DNA of 64,000 nt, from NCBI RefSeq assembly GCF_006874475.1, contig NZ_VIRM01000007.1, forward strand, positions 62,001 through 126,000, in the 5' to 3' direction. Within the stretch, counting starts at the first letter, position 1, and the number at the start of each line of letters is the position of its first letter. The notes beneath the pieces were generated by a model. It worked only from the letters and a program-made list of their open reading frames with translations. It did not search any database and was not told where the DNA came from. This DNA comes from Microbispora hainanensis (GTDB lineage Bacteria > Actinomycetota > Actinomycetes > Streptosporangiales > Streptosporangiaceae). Below, one piece after another: positions 25,055 through 34,584 of this stretch. Position numbers and translations under genes: made by a program.

Positions 25055-26449
25055 TCAGGAGCAGGTGAACCCGCTCGCCCCCGGCGAGGAGGGGCCGGAC
25101 GCCTGGAAGCCGAAGCTCGTCGACGCGCCGGGCGCGAGGTTCGCCGCCCACGAGGGCGCCTTGGCCGTCCAGCGGGTGCCGCCGGCGGTCACGGTCGCGC
25201 TCCAGCCGTTGACGAGGCTCACTCCGGACGGCATGTCCCAGGTGACCGTCCAGTTCTGCCAGGCCGTCGTGCCGGTGTTCTTGACGGTGACGTTCGCCGT
25301 GAACCCGTCCTGCCAGGAGCTGGCCACCTGGTAGGTCACCTGGCAGGTCCCCGGCTTCGCCGACGGTGACGGGCTGGGGCTGGGCGACGGAGAGGGGGAC
25401 GCGGAAGGAGACGCCGACGGCGAGGCGGACGGCGAGGGCGAAGGGGAGGGGGAGGGGGAGGGCGAAGCGGACGGCGACGGTGACGGTGACGGTGAGCCGC
25501 TGGGCGTGGTCGTGGTGTAGCTCGCCGCGGTGTAGTCCGCGCCGCACTGCGATCCGCAGGACGCGGGCAGGACGAAGCTGTAGACCCGGCCGCCGTTGAT
25601 CAGCGCGTCGGACACGTCGCGCACCCGGATCTGGAACTGCGTCGAGCCCTGGGTGACGCCGCCGATGATGTACGACTGGCCCATGTCGGAGTTCATCTGG
25701 GCCGGCTTCCAGGCGCCGTCGGCGTAGTACTCCACCCCGTGGATGCCGTTGGGCAGGTGGGAGACGGCGATCGCGGGCCACCACGCCTGCGCGCCCTTCA
25801 TGAACCCGATCCTGATGTCGCCGCTGTAGCCGGGCGCCGGGACGAACGACCAGGTCACGTGGCGGTTGTTCCAGTGGTTCGGGTACATGTCCCCGACCGG
25901 CGCCCCGTTTTTGGCGAACTTGTTGAGCGACGGCTTCGACAGGTCCAGGTGATAGCGGTCGTCACGGCACCAGCCGTTGGAGTCGCCGCAGCTGTCCGCG
26001 ACGAGCATGGTGAGCGTCGCGCCGTTGTACGCGTCGGAGACCCACGAGCCGTTGCGGCAGAACGCCTGGCCGGGCGCGCCGTCGTTGACGCCGGTGCAGT
26101 AGTCGGAAATCGTCACCTGCACATACCGGCCGCAGTTGAGGCCGTTGTTCCACAGCCCGGCCTTGGACGCGTTCGCGCCGGTGAGCGGCCGGGGGTAGAA
26201 GGAGTAGTCGCCGGGCGTGTCGTACACGTTGAGCGCGACGAAGTCCTGCGAGTCCAGCTCCGACTGCGGCAGCCCGCAACCGCCGTACGGCGAGCCGAGG
26301 GCGTCGAAGTAGGTGGCGCTGCCGGTCACCGGAGCGGGCGGGTCGTCGACCGCGCCGGCGGGTGTCGCGGCGGGCCAGGCGGTGAGCAGCACCGCGGCGA
26401 CGGCGGCCGCCCAGATGCGGCGTCGGACGGAAATCGGGCGGCCGTTCAT
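25055..26449 (-). CDS. Secreted bacterial expansin-like protein with C-terminal CBM2
   Basis: A 464-residue exported protein. After a signal peptide of about 33 residues comes a double-psi beta-barrel (GSATYFDALGSPYGGCGLPQ, with later CGRYVQVTISDYC and HLDLS) and a second sandwich domain, together the expansin layout. A linker of roughly 60 residues is almost pure SP/SA repeats, and the last ~100 residues are a cellulose-binding CBM2 (CQVTYQVASSWQDGF; conserved tryptophans in WQNWTVTW and WSATV). Expansins loosen cellulose networks without hydrolysis, so this fits the cellulolytic gene set in the window. A true lytic activity is not indicated. Confidence 0.9.
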   Translation of the reverse strand: MNGRPISVRRRIWAAAVAAVLLTAWPAATPAGAVDDPPAPVTGSATYFDALGSPYGGCGLPQSELDSQDFVALNVYDTPGDYSFYPRPLTGANASKAGLWNNGLNCGRYVQVTISDYCTGVNDGAPGQAFCRNGSWVSDAYNGATLTMLVADSCGDSNGWCRDDRYHLDLSKPSLNKFAKNGAPVGDMYPNHWNNRHVTWSFVPAPGYSGDIRIGFMKGAQAWWPAIAVSHLPNGIHGVEYYADGAWKPAQMNSDMGQSYIIGGVTQGSTQFQIRVRDVSDALINGGRVYSFVLPASCGSQCGADYTAASYTTTTPSGSPSPSPSPSASPSPSPSPSPSPSASPSASPSASPSPSPSPSPSPSAKPGTCQVTYQVASSWQDGFTANVTVKNTGTTAWQNWTVTWDMPSGVSLVNGWSATVTAGGTRWTAKAPSWAANLAPGASTSFGFQASGPSSPGASGFTCS

Positions 26450-26730
26450 CGGGCTCCCTGCGCTTACGGTCGGGCGTGGAACGCGCAGATCGTGGCGCGG
26501 GGCGGCGGCCCGGTCAAGGCGCGCTCGCGGGTCGTCCCGGTGAGCTGGGCGATCCTCGGCGAGTGCCTGTACCTTTCATCGGCGCGCCGAACCGGAGACG
26601 TGCACGCGGCACAGGTGCACGCCGAGGTGCGCGACCGCGGCCACGACGTCCGGGGGCCCGCCCTGCGAACGTTGCCGTTCGAGGGCGACGCCTGACCGGG
26701 GTGTCCGCCCGGTGACCGCCGCCGCGGCTC
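26450..26730. other. Gene-free stretch upstream of expansin
   Basis: There is no convincing gene. A plus-strand frame ending at 26694 has GC-rich third positions and encodes VPVSWAILGECLYLSSARRT and more, but it has no good start or ribosome site; it may be a small unknown gene or remnant. Confidence 0.3.
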
Positions 26731-26955
26731 TCAGCGCGACTCGTGCAGCCGCGCCAGGTCGCTCTCCATCTTGGCGATGACCCGCTGGTACCCCTCCCAG
26801 CCGTACAACCGGAACAGCTCGGACTTCATGCGGAGCGTCTCCTCCTGCACCGCCTCTGGACCCTGGCGGCGTAGGGCGTCGAGTGCGAGACGCGCCTGCC
26901 GCTCCCGATCGGTGGTTCCGGCGAGATCCTCGCGTCTCATCTCAGGAGTAGGCAT
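26731..26955 (-). CDS. Small hypothetical helical protein
   Basis: A 74-residue, highly charged, probably all-helical cytosolic protein: arginine- and glutamate-rich, with ETLRMKSELFRLYGWEGYQR in the middle. The ATG at 26955 is preceded at a usable distance by GGAGGGC. I recognise no family. The lack of a better frame on either strand and the even composition argue that it is real. It stands alone between the expansin and the YiiX-like gene. Confidence 0.55.
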   Translation of the reverse strand: MPTPEMRREDLAGTTDRERQARLALDALRRQGPEAVQEETLRMKSELFRLYGWEGYQRVIAKMESDLARLHESR

Positions 26956-27093
26956 GGGGCTCTGCCCTCCGGGTCTGGACGAACGGTGCCTACACCTGAC
27001 GCGCCTCGACGGCCCCAGGTTGACCGCTGTGAGAAAAACTTCGAAACAACTGCGTACCGGCCAGTAGATGTGACCGGTTTCGCCGATGACCGG

Positions 27094-27777
27094 TCAGGGC
27101 GACTCGCCGCCGGGGACGTCGACCGCGATCTCCCCGCCCAGCCGGTGACCCCCGCCGAGCGCCAGGTTGTCACCGCTCCAGAACCTCCCCGGGTCATACC
27201 AGTTGGGGCGGCGGCCGGCGGGCAGCAGGCCCATCGCCTCGTACGTCACGGCGACGACCTCGGCGCAGTAGGCCGTCTCCAGCGCACGATCGATCGCGCC
27301 GTTCCGCGTGCCCTCGGTCGCGCCGTTCCGCGCCGCGCGGCGCGGCGAGGGCAGCCGCCCGCGCAGCCAGCGCCCCGCCAGACGGGCGGTGGACGGGAAC
27401 GACGTGCCGTCCAGCCGCGCGATCGTCCGCAGGACGGCGTCCTCCATCTCCCTGGTGGCGGAGGGCTCAAGCTGCCGCAGCCAGGCGCGCTGGCCATACC
27501 TGGCCGCCCAGACGCAGACCGCGTCGCGCATGTCGTGCAACTGGACGCCGCGCTGATGCGTGCCCGACCACATGTCGGGCAGCGACCGGCCGAGCTCGGC
27601 GTGCCACATGAGCGGCGGCAGGTCCTCGATGACGACGGCCATGCCGACGTGGTTGACCGGACTGTTGGTGGTGACCTGGATGGCGCGGTCAGGTGCACTG
27701 CGTCCGCGGAACACCCAGAGGTCGCCAGTGCGGGCGAGTTCGAGCGCTTTGTCGAGACTTATCCGCGTATGAGCCAC
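27094..27777 (-). CDS. YiiX/YaeF-like permuted papain-fold (NlpC/P60-type) protein
   Basis: A 227-residue protein with the circularly permuted papain-like layout: GDLWVFRG near the start, the general-base histidine in SPVNHVGMAVV (His43) and the nucleophile cysteine late in TAYCAEVVAVTYEAMGLL (Cys171). Relatives are predicted peptidases, amidases or lipid-modifying enzymes. No signal peptide is seen, so it acts inside the cell. GTG 27777 lies 17 bases from the divergent small membrane protein gene. The middle (residues 135-165) is a basic, low-complexity insertion. Confidence 0.75.
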   Translation of the reverse strand: MAHTRISLDKALELARTGDLWVFRGRSAPDRAIQVTTNSPVNHVGMAVVIEDLPPLMWHAELGRSLPDMWSGTHQRGVQLHDMRDAVCVWAARYGQRAWLRQLEPSATREMEDAVLRTIARLDGTSFPSTARLAGRWLRGRLPSPRRAARNGATEGTRNGAIDRALETAYCAEVVAVTYEAMGLLPAGRRPNWYDPGRFWSGDNLALGGGHRLGGEIAVDVPGGESP

Positions 27778-27794
27778 GGCAGTAGCCTAGGCAC

Positions 27795-27986
27795 ATGCGC
27801 TGGTGGAAGATACTCGGTCTCGCGGCCTTCGCGGGTGTCGCGGCGACCGGTGTGGTGATCGCCCGGGCCGAGCGGCGGCGGCGTGCGTACACGCCGGAGG
27901 AGATCCGGGAGCGCCTGCGCACCCGGCACGCCGAGGCCGTCGCCGCAGCGGAGCCGCCCGGGACCGCCGCTCAGGCGCCGCGGTAG
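27795..27986 (+). CDS. Small single-span membrane protein
   Basis: A 63-residue protein with one N-terminal transmembrane helix (MRWWKILGLAAFAGVAATGV) and a basic, charged cytosolic tail beginning RAERRRRAYTPEEIRERL. Similar short proteins of unknown function occur widely in actinobacteria. Only a very short gap separates it from the divergent YiiX-like gene, so it is probably leaderless or has a very short leader. Its last 16 bases overlap the convergent TauE/SafE gene. Confidence 0.7.
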   Translation: MRWWKILGLAAFAGVAATGVVIARAERRRRAYTPEEIRERLRTRHAEAVAAAEPPGTAAQAPR

Positions 27987-28720
27987 GCGTCGACGCCGAG
28001 CTTGACCGCGACCGCGAGGCCGCACAGGGCCGCGGCGAGGCGCAGCGTCCGGCCGGGCAGGCGGCGCGCGACCGCCGGGCCGAGCCAGCCGCCCGCGAGG
28101 AACCCCACGGCCAGCGGGCCCACCGCCGCCCAGTCGACCGGGCCGAGGAAGGCGAACCAGAGGGCGGCGACGGCGTTGGCGAGCGCCGAGACGACGTTCT
28201 TGACCGCGTTGACGCCCGCCGCCGGCCGGTCGAGCGCCGCCGCGAGCACGGCGAACATGATGAGCCCGCCCGCGGCGCCGAAGTAGCCCGTGTAGACGGC
28301 GACGCAGAAGACGCCCGCGCGCAGCGCCAGACCGCTCTCCCCGCCGAGGCCCATCTGCCCGGGACGTTGCGGGCGCAGCAACAGCAGCGAGGCGCCCGCG
28401 ATCAGCCACGGGGCGACCATCTCGAACGTCCGCGACGGCGTGACCAGCAGCAGCCCGGCGCCGGCCGCGCCGCCCAGCCCGGCGGCGAGCCCGAGGCGGC
28501 CGAGGAGACGTCCCTGGCCTGCCAGCTCGGGCCTCGACCCGGCCGCCGCTCCCACGCCGGTGAACAGCAGCGCGACCGTGTTGGTGACGTTCGCGGCCAG
28601 CGGCGGCAGGCCGAAGGCCAGCAGCGCGGGGTACGACACGATCGAGGCCAGGCTCACCACCGTGCTGATGACTCCGGCGACCAGGCCGATCCCGGCCAGC
28701 TCCAGCACGTCCACAAGCAC
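27971..28720 (-). CDS. TauE/SafE family membrane exporter
   Basis: A protein of about 249 residues with seven or eight hydrophobic spans in two inverted halves, typical of TauE/SafE carriers for sulfite, sulfoacetate or other organosulfur anions. Characteristic segments are PALLAFGLPPLAANVTNTVA and TGYFGAAGGLIMFAVLAAAL. The start is uncertain: GTG 28720 opens on the first span, while GTG 28738 or GTG 28714 are alternatives and none has a strong ribosome site. A paralogue lies at 38363-39130. Confidence 0.85.
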   Translation of the reverse strand: MLVDVLELAGIGLVAGVISTVVSLASIVSYPALLAFGLPPLAANVTNTVALLFTGVGAAAGSRPELAGQGRLLGRLGLAAGLGGAAGAGLLLVTPSRTFEMVAPWLIAGASLLLLRPQRPGQMGLGGESGLALRAGVFCVAVYTGYFGAAGGLIMFAVLAAALDRPAAGVNAVKNVVSALANAVAALWFAFLGPVDWAAVGPLAVGFLAGGWLGPAVARRLPGRTLRLAAALCGLAVAVKLGVDAYRGA

Positions 28721-28785
28721 AGAGGCACCCAACCACACGGGTTTCGGACGGCCGATACCGGCCTCCTCCTCATGCCCGGCGTCCG

Positions 28786-29232
28786 TCAGGAGGCGGGAAA
28801 GCGCAGCACCCAGCGGCGCTGCCAGGGGGTCTCCACGGCCCGCGGGTGATATTCGGCCCGGGCCCAGGCGACGGCCCGGTCGGCGGGCAGGCCCGACAGT
28901 ACGGCCAGGCACGCGATCACCGTGCCGGTGCGCCCGACTCCCCCGCCGCAGGCGACCTCGACCCGGCGGCCGGCCCGCGCGTGCGTGTGCAGCTCCCGGA
29001 TGCGGCCGATCGCGTGCTCGTGGTCCCGGGGCAGGAGGAAGTCGGGCCAGTCGATCCACTCGTGCGGCCAGGTGAGGGCGTCGTCGTGCTTGCCCCTGAG
29101 CCGCCGGCCGCCCAGATAGAGGCCGTGGTCGGGCAGGGTGGTGCCCGGCGGCGTGGGCCTCCTCAAGCCGCGGCCCCGCACCGGAGTGCCGTCGGGGAGC
29201 CGGATGGCACCGGGAAGATCATCGATGGGCAT
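28786..29232 (-). CDS. Protein-tyrosine/dual-specificity-phosphatase-like protein
   Basis: A 148-residue protein with the CX5R phosphatase loop CGGGVGRTG: nucleophile Cys95 and phosphate-binding Arg101, followed by the helix TVIACLAVLSGLPADRAV. The usual histidine before the cysteine is alanine here, which is tolerated in several actinobacterial members. A possible general acid is in the WPDFLLPRD loop. It is cytosolic and small compared with eukaryotic enzymes. The gene lies 49 bases after a GNAT gene on the same strand and may share its transcript; the substrate is unknown. Confidence 0.82.
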   Translation of the reverse strand: MPIDDLPGAIRLPDGTPVRGRGLRRPTPPGTTLPDHGLYLGGRRLRGKHDDALTWPHEWIDWPDFLLPRDHEHAIGRIRELHTHARAGRRVEVACGGGVGRTGTVIACLAVLSGLPADRAVAWARAEYHPRAVETPWQRRWVLRFPAS

Positions 29233-29281
29233 GCCCTCATCCTGCCCTCCGAGGCGCGGCCCCTGCAGCGGATTTCCGGGC

Positions 29282-29815
29282 TCATCCGGCCGCGAGGTCG
29301 AACTCGTCCCGCAGGATGGAGAACAGGAGCTGGTCGTGCCAGCGCCCGCCCCGCCACTGGGCGCGCCGGACCACGCCCTCCAGCCGGAACCCGATCTTCT
29401 CCAGGCACCGGATCTCGGCCGTGTTCTCCGGGTCGGTGGTCGCCTGGACGCGTTCCACCCGCGTGTGCGTGAACAGGTAGCGGACGAGCTCCCGCTGTGC
29501 CCGGGTCCCGACTCCCCTGCCCCGCCAGTCGGGCAGCAGGCCGGCGGCGATCTCCCAGCACAGCGACGTGTCACGGCGGCCCCAGCGCCGCTCCAGCCAC
29601 TCGACCCGCCCCGCGAGCTCGCCGTCCACGGTGACGGCGAGCATGTTGTCGGCTCCGGCCAGGAGCCCGCGGATGCGCAGCGCCTCCCGCAGCGCGATGG
29701 TCGGAGTGAATCCGAACCACTGGTGCGGTGTCGCGCCGCTCTCGCTCTGGAAGGCCGCGTCGAAGGCGTCCAGGTCGGCTTCCGTGACGGGCCGAAGGGT
29801 CAGATGATCAGGCAT
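29282..29815 (-). CDS. GNAT N-acetyltransferase, RimJ/RimL type
   Basis: A 177-residue acetyl-CoA-dependent acyltransferase. The acetyl-CoA site is in LLPDWRGRGVGTRAQRELVR, and the later ATTDPENTAEIRCLEKIGF and LEGVVRRAQWRGGRWHDQLLF blocks mark the RimJ/RimL-like subgroup. The target amine is unknown. ATG 29815 gives a standard family length. The gene is divergent from the LacI regulator of the cellobiose cluster. Confidence 0.9.
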   Translation of the reverse strand: MPDHLTLRPVTEADLDAFDAAFQSESGATPHQWFGFTPTIALREALRIRGLLAGADNMLAVTVDGELAGRVEWLERRWGRRDTSLCWEIAAGLLPDWRGRGVGTRAQRELVRYLFTHTRVERVQATTDPENTAEIRCLEKIGFRLEGVVRRAQWRGGRWHDQLLFSILRDEFDLAAG

Positions 29816-29958
29816 TACCGGCGGTCTTCCTCACGTGTCGTCGGGTGATGGCGGCCTCGTGCCGGGACGTTCACGTGTCCGCTCCGGCGGCGTGGGCGCA
29901 GCCCGGATCATCGCATTCCGGCCCGTCCCCGACGCCGCCCGGCCGCCCCCGACAAACC

Positions 29959-29972
29959 GGAGAGCGCTCTCC
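29959..29972. promoter_or_regulatory. CebR-type operator at the LacI regulator gene
   Basis: GGAGAGCGCTCTCC is a perfect 14-base palindrome 22 bases upstream of the regulator ATG. The same core occurs at 36187-36200 before the binding-protein gene, which implies autoregulation. Confidence 0.8.
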
Positions 29973-29994
29973 ACTTCGTGCTATAAATGGCTGC

Positions 29995-31044
29995 ATGAGC
30001 ACCGATCTCCCGCACACGTCGGGAGCCCCCACGCTGGAGGATGTCGCCCGTGTGGCGGGGGTGTCCCGGGCGACCGTGTCGCGTGTGATCAACGGAATCC
30101 GCAACGTCGCGCCGGACATCCAGGAGGCGGTGCACCGCGCCATCGAGACGACCGGCTACGTGCCGAACCGCGCCGCCCGCTCGCTCGTCACCCGTCGTAC
30201 GGGAGCGGTCGCGCTGGTCGTGTCGGGCGCGGGCGACGCGAAGGGCGGCGAGCCGTTCGAGTCGCGCGTCTTCGCCGACCCGTTCTTCGGCCGGGTCGCC
30301 GGCGGGGTGGTGGGATATCTGCGGCCCCGGGGCATCCATCCGGTGCTGATGCTCGCGGACTCGGCGCAGACCCGCGACGACGTCGTGTCCTACCTGCGGC
30401 AGGGCAGCGCCGACGGCGCCCTGGTCGTCTCGACCCACGCGGAGGACCCGCTGCCGAAGCTGCTGGTGGACGCCGGGCTGCCCGCCGTGCTGTGGGCGCG
30501 GCCCGCCCGGCCGATCCCGATCAGCTACGTCGACCTCGCCCACCGGGCCGGCGCGGCGCTCGCGGCCGACCGCCTGGTGGCGCGCGGCTGCCGCCGGGTG
30601 GCCACCATCAGCGGCCCCTTCGACGTGCCCGCCGCGCAGGACCGCTTGTCGGGGTTCCAGGAGGCCATGGCCGGGCACGGCCACCCGTACGTGCCGGCCG
30701 TGGAGGGCGACTTCATGCCCGCCAGCGGAGAGGCCGGCATGCACCGGCTCATGAAGGAGCACCCGGACATCGACGGCGTCTTCGTCGCCAACGACCTCAT
30801 GGCGCAGGGCGCGCTGCTCGCGCTGCGCGACCTCGGGCGCCGGGTGCCCGAGGACGTCGCCGTCATCGGGTTCGACGACAGCGCCGCGGTGACCTGCCGC
30901 CCGCCGCTGACGACCGTGCGCCAGCCGATGGAGGACATGGCCGCCGAGATGGCCCGCCTGCTGCTCGCGCACGTCGCGGACCCGGACCTCCAGGTCACCT
31001 CGGTCATCGTGCGGCCGACGCTGGTGGTCCGCCAGTCGGCCTGA
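29995..31044 (+). CDS. cebR: LacI-family repressor, CebR-like
   Basis: A 349-residue regulator: the helix-turn-helix and hinge are in the first 60 residues (TLEDVARVAGVSRATVSRVI) and a periplasmic-binding-protein-like sensor domain follows, with VFVANDLMAQGALLALRDLG and VIGFDDSAAV. ATG 29995 was chosen because family members start just before the HTH. It faces the beta-glucosidase gene tail to tail. The gene order, regulator / bglC / cebG / cebF / cebE, and the shared operators match the cellobiose (CebR) system of streptomycetes, where cellobiose releases the repressor. The symbol is by context, not by experiment. Confidence 0.88.
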   Translation: MSTDLPHTSGAPTLEDVARVAGVSRATVSRVINGIRNVAPDIQEAVHRAIETTGYVPNRAARSLVTRRTGAVALVVSGAGDAKGGEPFESRVFADPFFGRVAGGVVGYLRPRGIHPVLMLADSAQTRDDVVSYLRQGSADGALVVSTHAEDPLPKLLVDAGLPAVLWARPARPIPISYVDLAHRAGAALAADRLVARGCRRVATISGPFDVPAAQDRLSGFQEAMAGHGHPYVPAVEGDFMPASGEAGMHRLMKEHPDIDGVFVANDLMAQGALLALRDLGRRVPEDVAVIGFDDSAAVTCRPPLTTVRQPMEDMAAEMARLLLAHVADPDLQVTSVIVRPTLVVRQSA

Positions 31045-31066
31045 CGGACCACCGGCGCCGCGTCTG

Positions 31067-32437
31067 TCACGCCACGCGCAGCCCCTTGCTCGCCTTGACG
31101 ATCTCGGCGTAGCGATGGCCGCTCGACTTCACGGTCCGCGCCTGGGTCTCGTAGTCGACGTGCACCAGGCCGAACCGCTTGTCGTATCCGTACGCCCACT
31201 CGAAGTTGTCCAGCAGCGACCACGCGAAGTAGCCCGCCACCGGCGCCCCCTGTTCGATGGCCCGGCCGCAGGCCGCGATGTGGTCCTCCAGGTAGGCCAG
31301 GCGCTCCGGGTCGTCCACCGTCCCGTCGGGGCCGACCGTGTCGCGCCACGCGGACCCGCTCTCGGTGACGTACAGGCGGGGCGCGTTGTACTCGCGGGCC
31401 AGGCGCACCAGCAGGCGCTCCAGACCGGTCGCGTCGACCTCCCAGCCCATGGCCGTGGTCGTCGCCCCCGGCACCTCCAGCTGCCGCGCGTACGGCACGG
31501 GCCCCTCGGGGTCGGCCGCCACCACCTGGCGGAAGTAGTAGTTGACGCCCAGATAGTCGAGCGGGGCGGCGATCGTCTCCAGGTCGCCCGGCCGGATCGG
31601 CAGGTCGACGCCGTACACCGCGAGCATGTCCTCGGGGTAGCCGCGGCCGGTCACCGGGTCGAGCCACCACCGGTTGACGTGCCCGTCGAGGCGGCGCGCG
31701 GCGGCGTGGTCCTCCTCGCTGCCGGTCGCGGGGTCGATCGGGCTGAGGTTGTTGACGATCCCGATCGACGGCGTGAGCCGCGCCGCCGCCCGTACGGCCT
31801 GCACCGCGAGGCCGTGCCCGAGGTGCAGGTGATAGGAGGTGCGGACGGCCGCCTCCAGGTCGCGCACCCCGGGGGCCATGGAGCCCTCCAGATGGCCGTG
31901 CCAAGAGCAGCACAGCGGCTCGTTGATCGTCGTCCAGTCGGCGACGCGGTCGCCGAGCCGTTCGGCCACGACGGCGGCGTAGTCGGCGAAGCGCTGGGCG
32001 GTGTCGCGCTCGGGCCAGCCGCCGCGGTCCTGCAACGCCTGGGGCAGGTCCCAGTGATAGAGGGTCACGAACGGCCGGATGCCGGCGTCGAGCAGGGCGT
32101 CGACGAGGCGGTCGTAGAAGGCGAGCCCGCGCGGGTTGACCGGTCCCGTGCCGTCGGGCACCACGCGGGGCCAGGCCACCGAGAAGCGGTAGGCGTCGAC
32201 GCCGAGTTGCCCGAGCAGGCCGACGTCCTCACGCCACCGGTGATAGTGGTCGCAGGCCACCTTCCCGGTGTCGCCGCCGTCGATCGCCCCGGGCACCTCG
32301 CAGAAGGTGTCCCAGATCGAGGGCAGCCTGCCGTCTTCGAGGGTCGCGCCCTCGATCTGGTAGGCCGAGGTGGCGACGCCCCAGACGAAGTCGGTGAAAG
32401 CGGTTACATCGGGGACATGGCCGCGCTGCGGCTCCAT
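31067..32437 (-). CDS. bglC: GH1 beta-glucosidase, BglC-like
   Basis: A 456-residue cytosolic retaining beta-glucosidase. The acid/base glutamate is in TTINEPLC (Glu173), the nucleophile in [10 protein letters not shown] (Glu359), and the substrate pocket signatures [24 protein letters not shown] and [15 protein letters not shown] are intact. There is no signal peptide, so it cleaves imported cellobiose or short cello-oligosaccharides. ATG 32437 follows the ribosome site AAGGAGAA. It is the last gene of the binding-protein / permease / permease operon, and its convergent neighbour is the LacI repressor. Confidence 0.95.
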   Translation of the reverse strand: MEPQRGHVPDVTAFTDFVWGVATSAYQIEGATLEDGRLPSIWDTFCEVPGAIDGGDTGKVACDHYHRWREDVGLLGQLGVDAYRFSVAWPRVVPDGTGPVNPRGLAFYDRLVDALLDAGIRPFVTLYHWDLPQALQDRGGWPERDTAQRFADYAAVVAERLGDRVADWTTINEPLCCSWHGHLEGSMAPGVRDLEAAVRTSYHLHLGHGLAVQAVRAAARLTPSIGIVNNLSPIDPATGSEEDHAAARRLDGHVNRWWLDPVTGRGYPEDMLAVYGVDLPIRPGDLETIAAPLDYLGVNYYFRQVVAADPEGPVPYARQLEVPGATTTAMGWEVDATGLERLLVRLAREYNAPRLYVTESGSAWRDTVGPDGTVDDPERLAYLEDHIAACGRAIEQGAPVAGYFAWSLLDNFEWAYGYDKRFGLVHVDYETQARTVKSSGHRYAEIVKASKGLRVA

Positions 32438-32484
32438 TCGCTGGTTCTCCTTGATTCGTCGGTGATGGTGGTGAAGGTGAGCGT

Positions 32485-33324
32485 TCACTTCACGGCGCCC
32501 GCGGTGAGCCCCTGCACGAGGTAGCGCTGCAGCAGCAGGAACCCGGCCACCACGGGGACGCTGACGACCAGGGAGGCCGCCATGATCTGGTTCCAGTAGA
32601 CGTCGTTCTCGGTGGCGTACCCCTGGAGGCCGACGGCCAGGGTGCGGCTCGACTCGTCGGTCATGACCGACGCGAACAGCACCTCTCCCCAGGCGGTCAT
32701 GAACGCGTAGATGGCGACGGCCACGATACCCGGGGTCGCGGCGGGCAGGACGACCCGCAGCAGTGCCCCGATCGGGCCGCTGCCGTCCACCTGCGCGGCC
32801 TCGTCCAGCGCGGTCGGGATCGAGTCGAAATATCCGGCCAGCATCCAGATCGAGAACGGCAGCGAGAAGGTCAGATAGGTGATGATCAGCCCGGTGCGGC
32901 TGGCATACAGCTCGACCCCGAGCGCGGTCCCGAGGTTCACGTAGATCATGAACAGCGGGAGCAGGAACAGGATGCCGGGGAACATCTGCGTCGACAGCAC
33001 GGTGACCGAGAAGATCCGCCGGCCCGGGAAGCGGAAGCGGCTGATGGCGTACGCCGCGAAGATCGCGATGAGGACCGACACCAGCGCGGCCACCGACGAC
33101 ACGATCAGGCTGTTGGCGAAGTAACGCGCCAGCGGGACCGTCCGCCACATGTCGGCGAACGGCCGCAGCGTGATCGTCGTGGGGATCCAGTCGAAGTCCC
33201 CCTGCACGTCCTGCAGCGGCTTGATCGCCGACGTCAGCATCACGTAGAGCGGGGTCAGGGTGAACAGGCCGAGCAGGCCGAGACCGGCCCACCGCGCCCA
33301 CGGCAGCCAGCGGGGGTCACGCAT
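32485..33324 (-). CDS. cebG: Cello-oligosaccharide ABC permease, CebG-like
   Basis: A 279-residue MalG-type membrane subunit with six spans and the EAA loop [20 protein letters not shown], ending in [11 protein letters not shown]. Its ATG overlaps the last 8 bases of the preceding permease gene (ATGCGTGA), so translation is coupled. It is part of the binding-protein / permease / permease / beta-glucosidase operon. No ATPase is encoded; the shared MsiK-type ATPase is expected elsewhere in the genome. Confidence 0.92.
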   Translation of the reverse strand: MRDPRWLPWARWAGLGLLGLFTLTPLYVMLTSAIKPLQDVQGDFDWIPTTITLRPFADMWRTVPLARYFANSLIVSSVAALVSVLIAIFAAYAISRFRFPGRRIFSVTVLSTQMFPGILFLLPLFMIYVNLGTALGVELYASRTGLIITYLTFSLPFSIWMLAGYFDSIPTALDEAAQVDGSGPIGALLRVVLPAATPGIVAVAIYAFMTAWGEVLFASVMTDESSRTLAVGLQGYATENDVYWNQIMAASLVVSVPVVAGFLLLQRYLVQGLTAGAVK

Positions 33325-34522
33325 CGCTCCTCCTCCGGGACGTCGCCACCAGATACACGGCGGTCACCACCAGCAGGAACAGCAGGAGCAGCACCGACAT
33401 GGCCGAGCCCGAGCCGAAGTTCCAGGTGACGAACGAGCTCTGGTAAATGTGGATCGAGATCAGGTCCGCCTCGTGCGGCGCCGACTTGCCGAACAGCACG
33501 TACGGCGTGTTGAAGTCGTTGAACGTCCACAGGAACAGCACCAGGACGAGCACCTGGTTGACGGGGCGCAGCATGGGCAGCGTCACCGCGCGCAGCCGCC
33601 GGCCCCAGCCCGCGCCGTCGATCGCGGCCGCCTCGTACAGGTCGCCGGGGATGTTCTGCAGCCCGGCCATCAGCACGAGGAAGGCGAACGGCCACGACCG
33701 CCAGACGCAGACCACGATGATTGACCAGAAGCTGTTGGACCCGATCAGCCAGAACGGCCGCTCGCCGAACAGGTGCAACTGGTCCACGAGCACGTGATTG
33801 ACCAGCCCCGAGTCGCGCTGGAGCAGGAAGCTCCAGGTGATCACCCCGGCGTAGACCGGCAGGGCGTACGGCACGAGGAACAGCGCGCGCAGCACGGCCC
33901 GGCCCCGGAACGAGCCCTGCATGAGCACCGCGCCGCAGATGCCGAGCAGCCACGCCAGCCCGACGGTGAGCACGGTGAACACGACGGTGACGAGGAACGA
34001 GTGCAGCAGCGAGCGGCCGACCGCGCTGTCGAAGTCGACGGCGACGGTGTAGTTGTCCAGCCCCGCGAACGGCGCGGCCGACCAGTTGCGCAGGAAGAAC
34101 TGGGTGAGCTTCAGGAAGCTCATCCCGATGCCGATCAGCATCGGGACGAGGTGGACGAGCAGTTCGAGCAGCACGGCCGGGAGGATCAGCAGGTAGGGCA
34201 GGGCGGCGCGGCGCACCCGCACCGGCACCCGGTCCGCGAACCCCCGCCTCCCGCCGCCCGGAGACAGAGGTTTTTCCGGGGACGTGGAGCTTCGCGAAGG
34301 CCTTCGCGGAGACGTAGGGGTTTCCGAGTGGGGCCGGGGCGTGGTGGACGACATGGTCGACACCGCCGCCGCATCCGGCGCCGGGTGGGGGGAACGCTTG
34401 CCGCCCGATGCCGTCCTAGTGCGCCCGGCAGGGGCATCGGTCAGGGCTTGGCCGTCGTCTGCCCCGGCCGCCTCGGCCGGGGACAGCGAGAAGCCGTCCT
34501 CTTCAGGGGACGGAGGAGTCAC
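33317..34522 (-). CDS. cebF: Cello-oligosaccharide ABC permease, CebF-like, with long disordered N-terminus
   Basis: A MalF-type permease with six spans and the EAA loop LYEAAAIDGAGWGRRLRAVT. I choose GTG 34522 because it has the ribosome site GAGGAAG at good distance and lies just after the intercistronic hairpin. This gives about 401 residues, of which the first ~95 are proline-, serine- and threonine-rich and probably unstructured in the cytosol. ATG 34354 would give a conventional length but has no ribosome site, and ATG 34591 would put the hairpin inside the gene. The tail function is unknown. Confidence 0.85.
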   Translation of the reverse strand: MTPPSPEEDGFSLSPAEAAGADDGQALTDAPAGRTRTASGGKRSPHPAPDAAAVSTMSSTTPRPHSETPTSPRRPSRSSTSPEKPLSPGGGRRGFADRVPVRVRRAALPYLLILPAVLLELLVHLVPMLIGIGMSFLKLTQFFLRNWSAAPFAGLDNYTVAVDFDSAVGRSLLHSFLVTVVFTVLTVGLAWLLGICGAVLMQGSFRGRAVLRALFLVPYALPVYAGVITWSFLLQRDSGLVNHVLVDQLHLFGERPFWLIGSNSFWSIIVVCVWRSWPFAFLVLMAGLQNIPGDLYEAAAIDGAGWGRRLRAVTLPMLRPVNQVLVLVLFLWTFNDFNTPYVLFGKSAPHEADLISIHIYQSSFVTWNFGSGSAMSVLLLLFLLVVTAVYLVATSRRRSDA

Positions 34523-34555
34523 GGACTTCCTCTCGATGTCGAGGGTCTGCGTCGG

Positions 34556-34584
34556 GGCGCCGGGCGGAGCCTCCGCCCGGCGCC
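34556..34584 (-). terminator. Intercistronic hairpin between cebE and cebF
   Basis: Perfect 14-base arms GGCGCCGGGCGGAG and CTCCGCCCGGCGCC around a single base lie between the binding-protein stop codon (34600) and the permease start. It probably lets the binding protein be made in excess over the membrane subunits. Confidence 0.7.
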
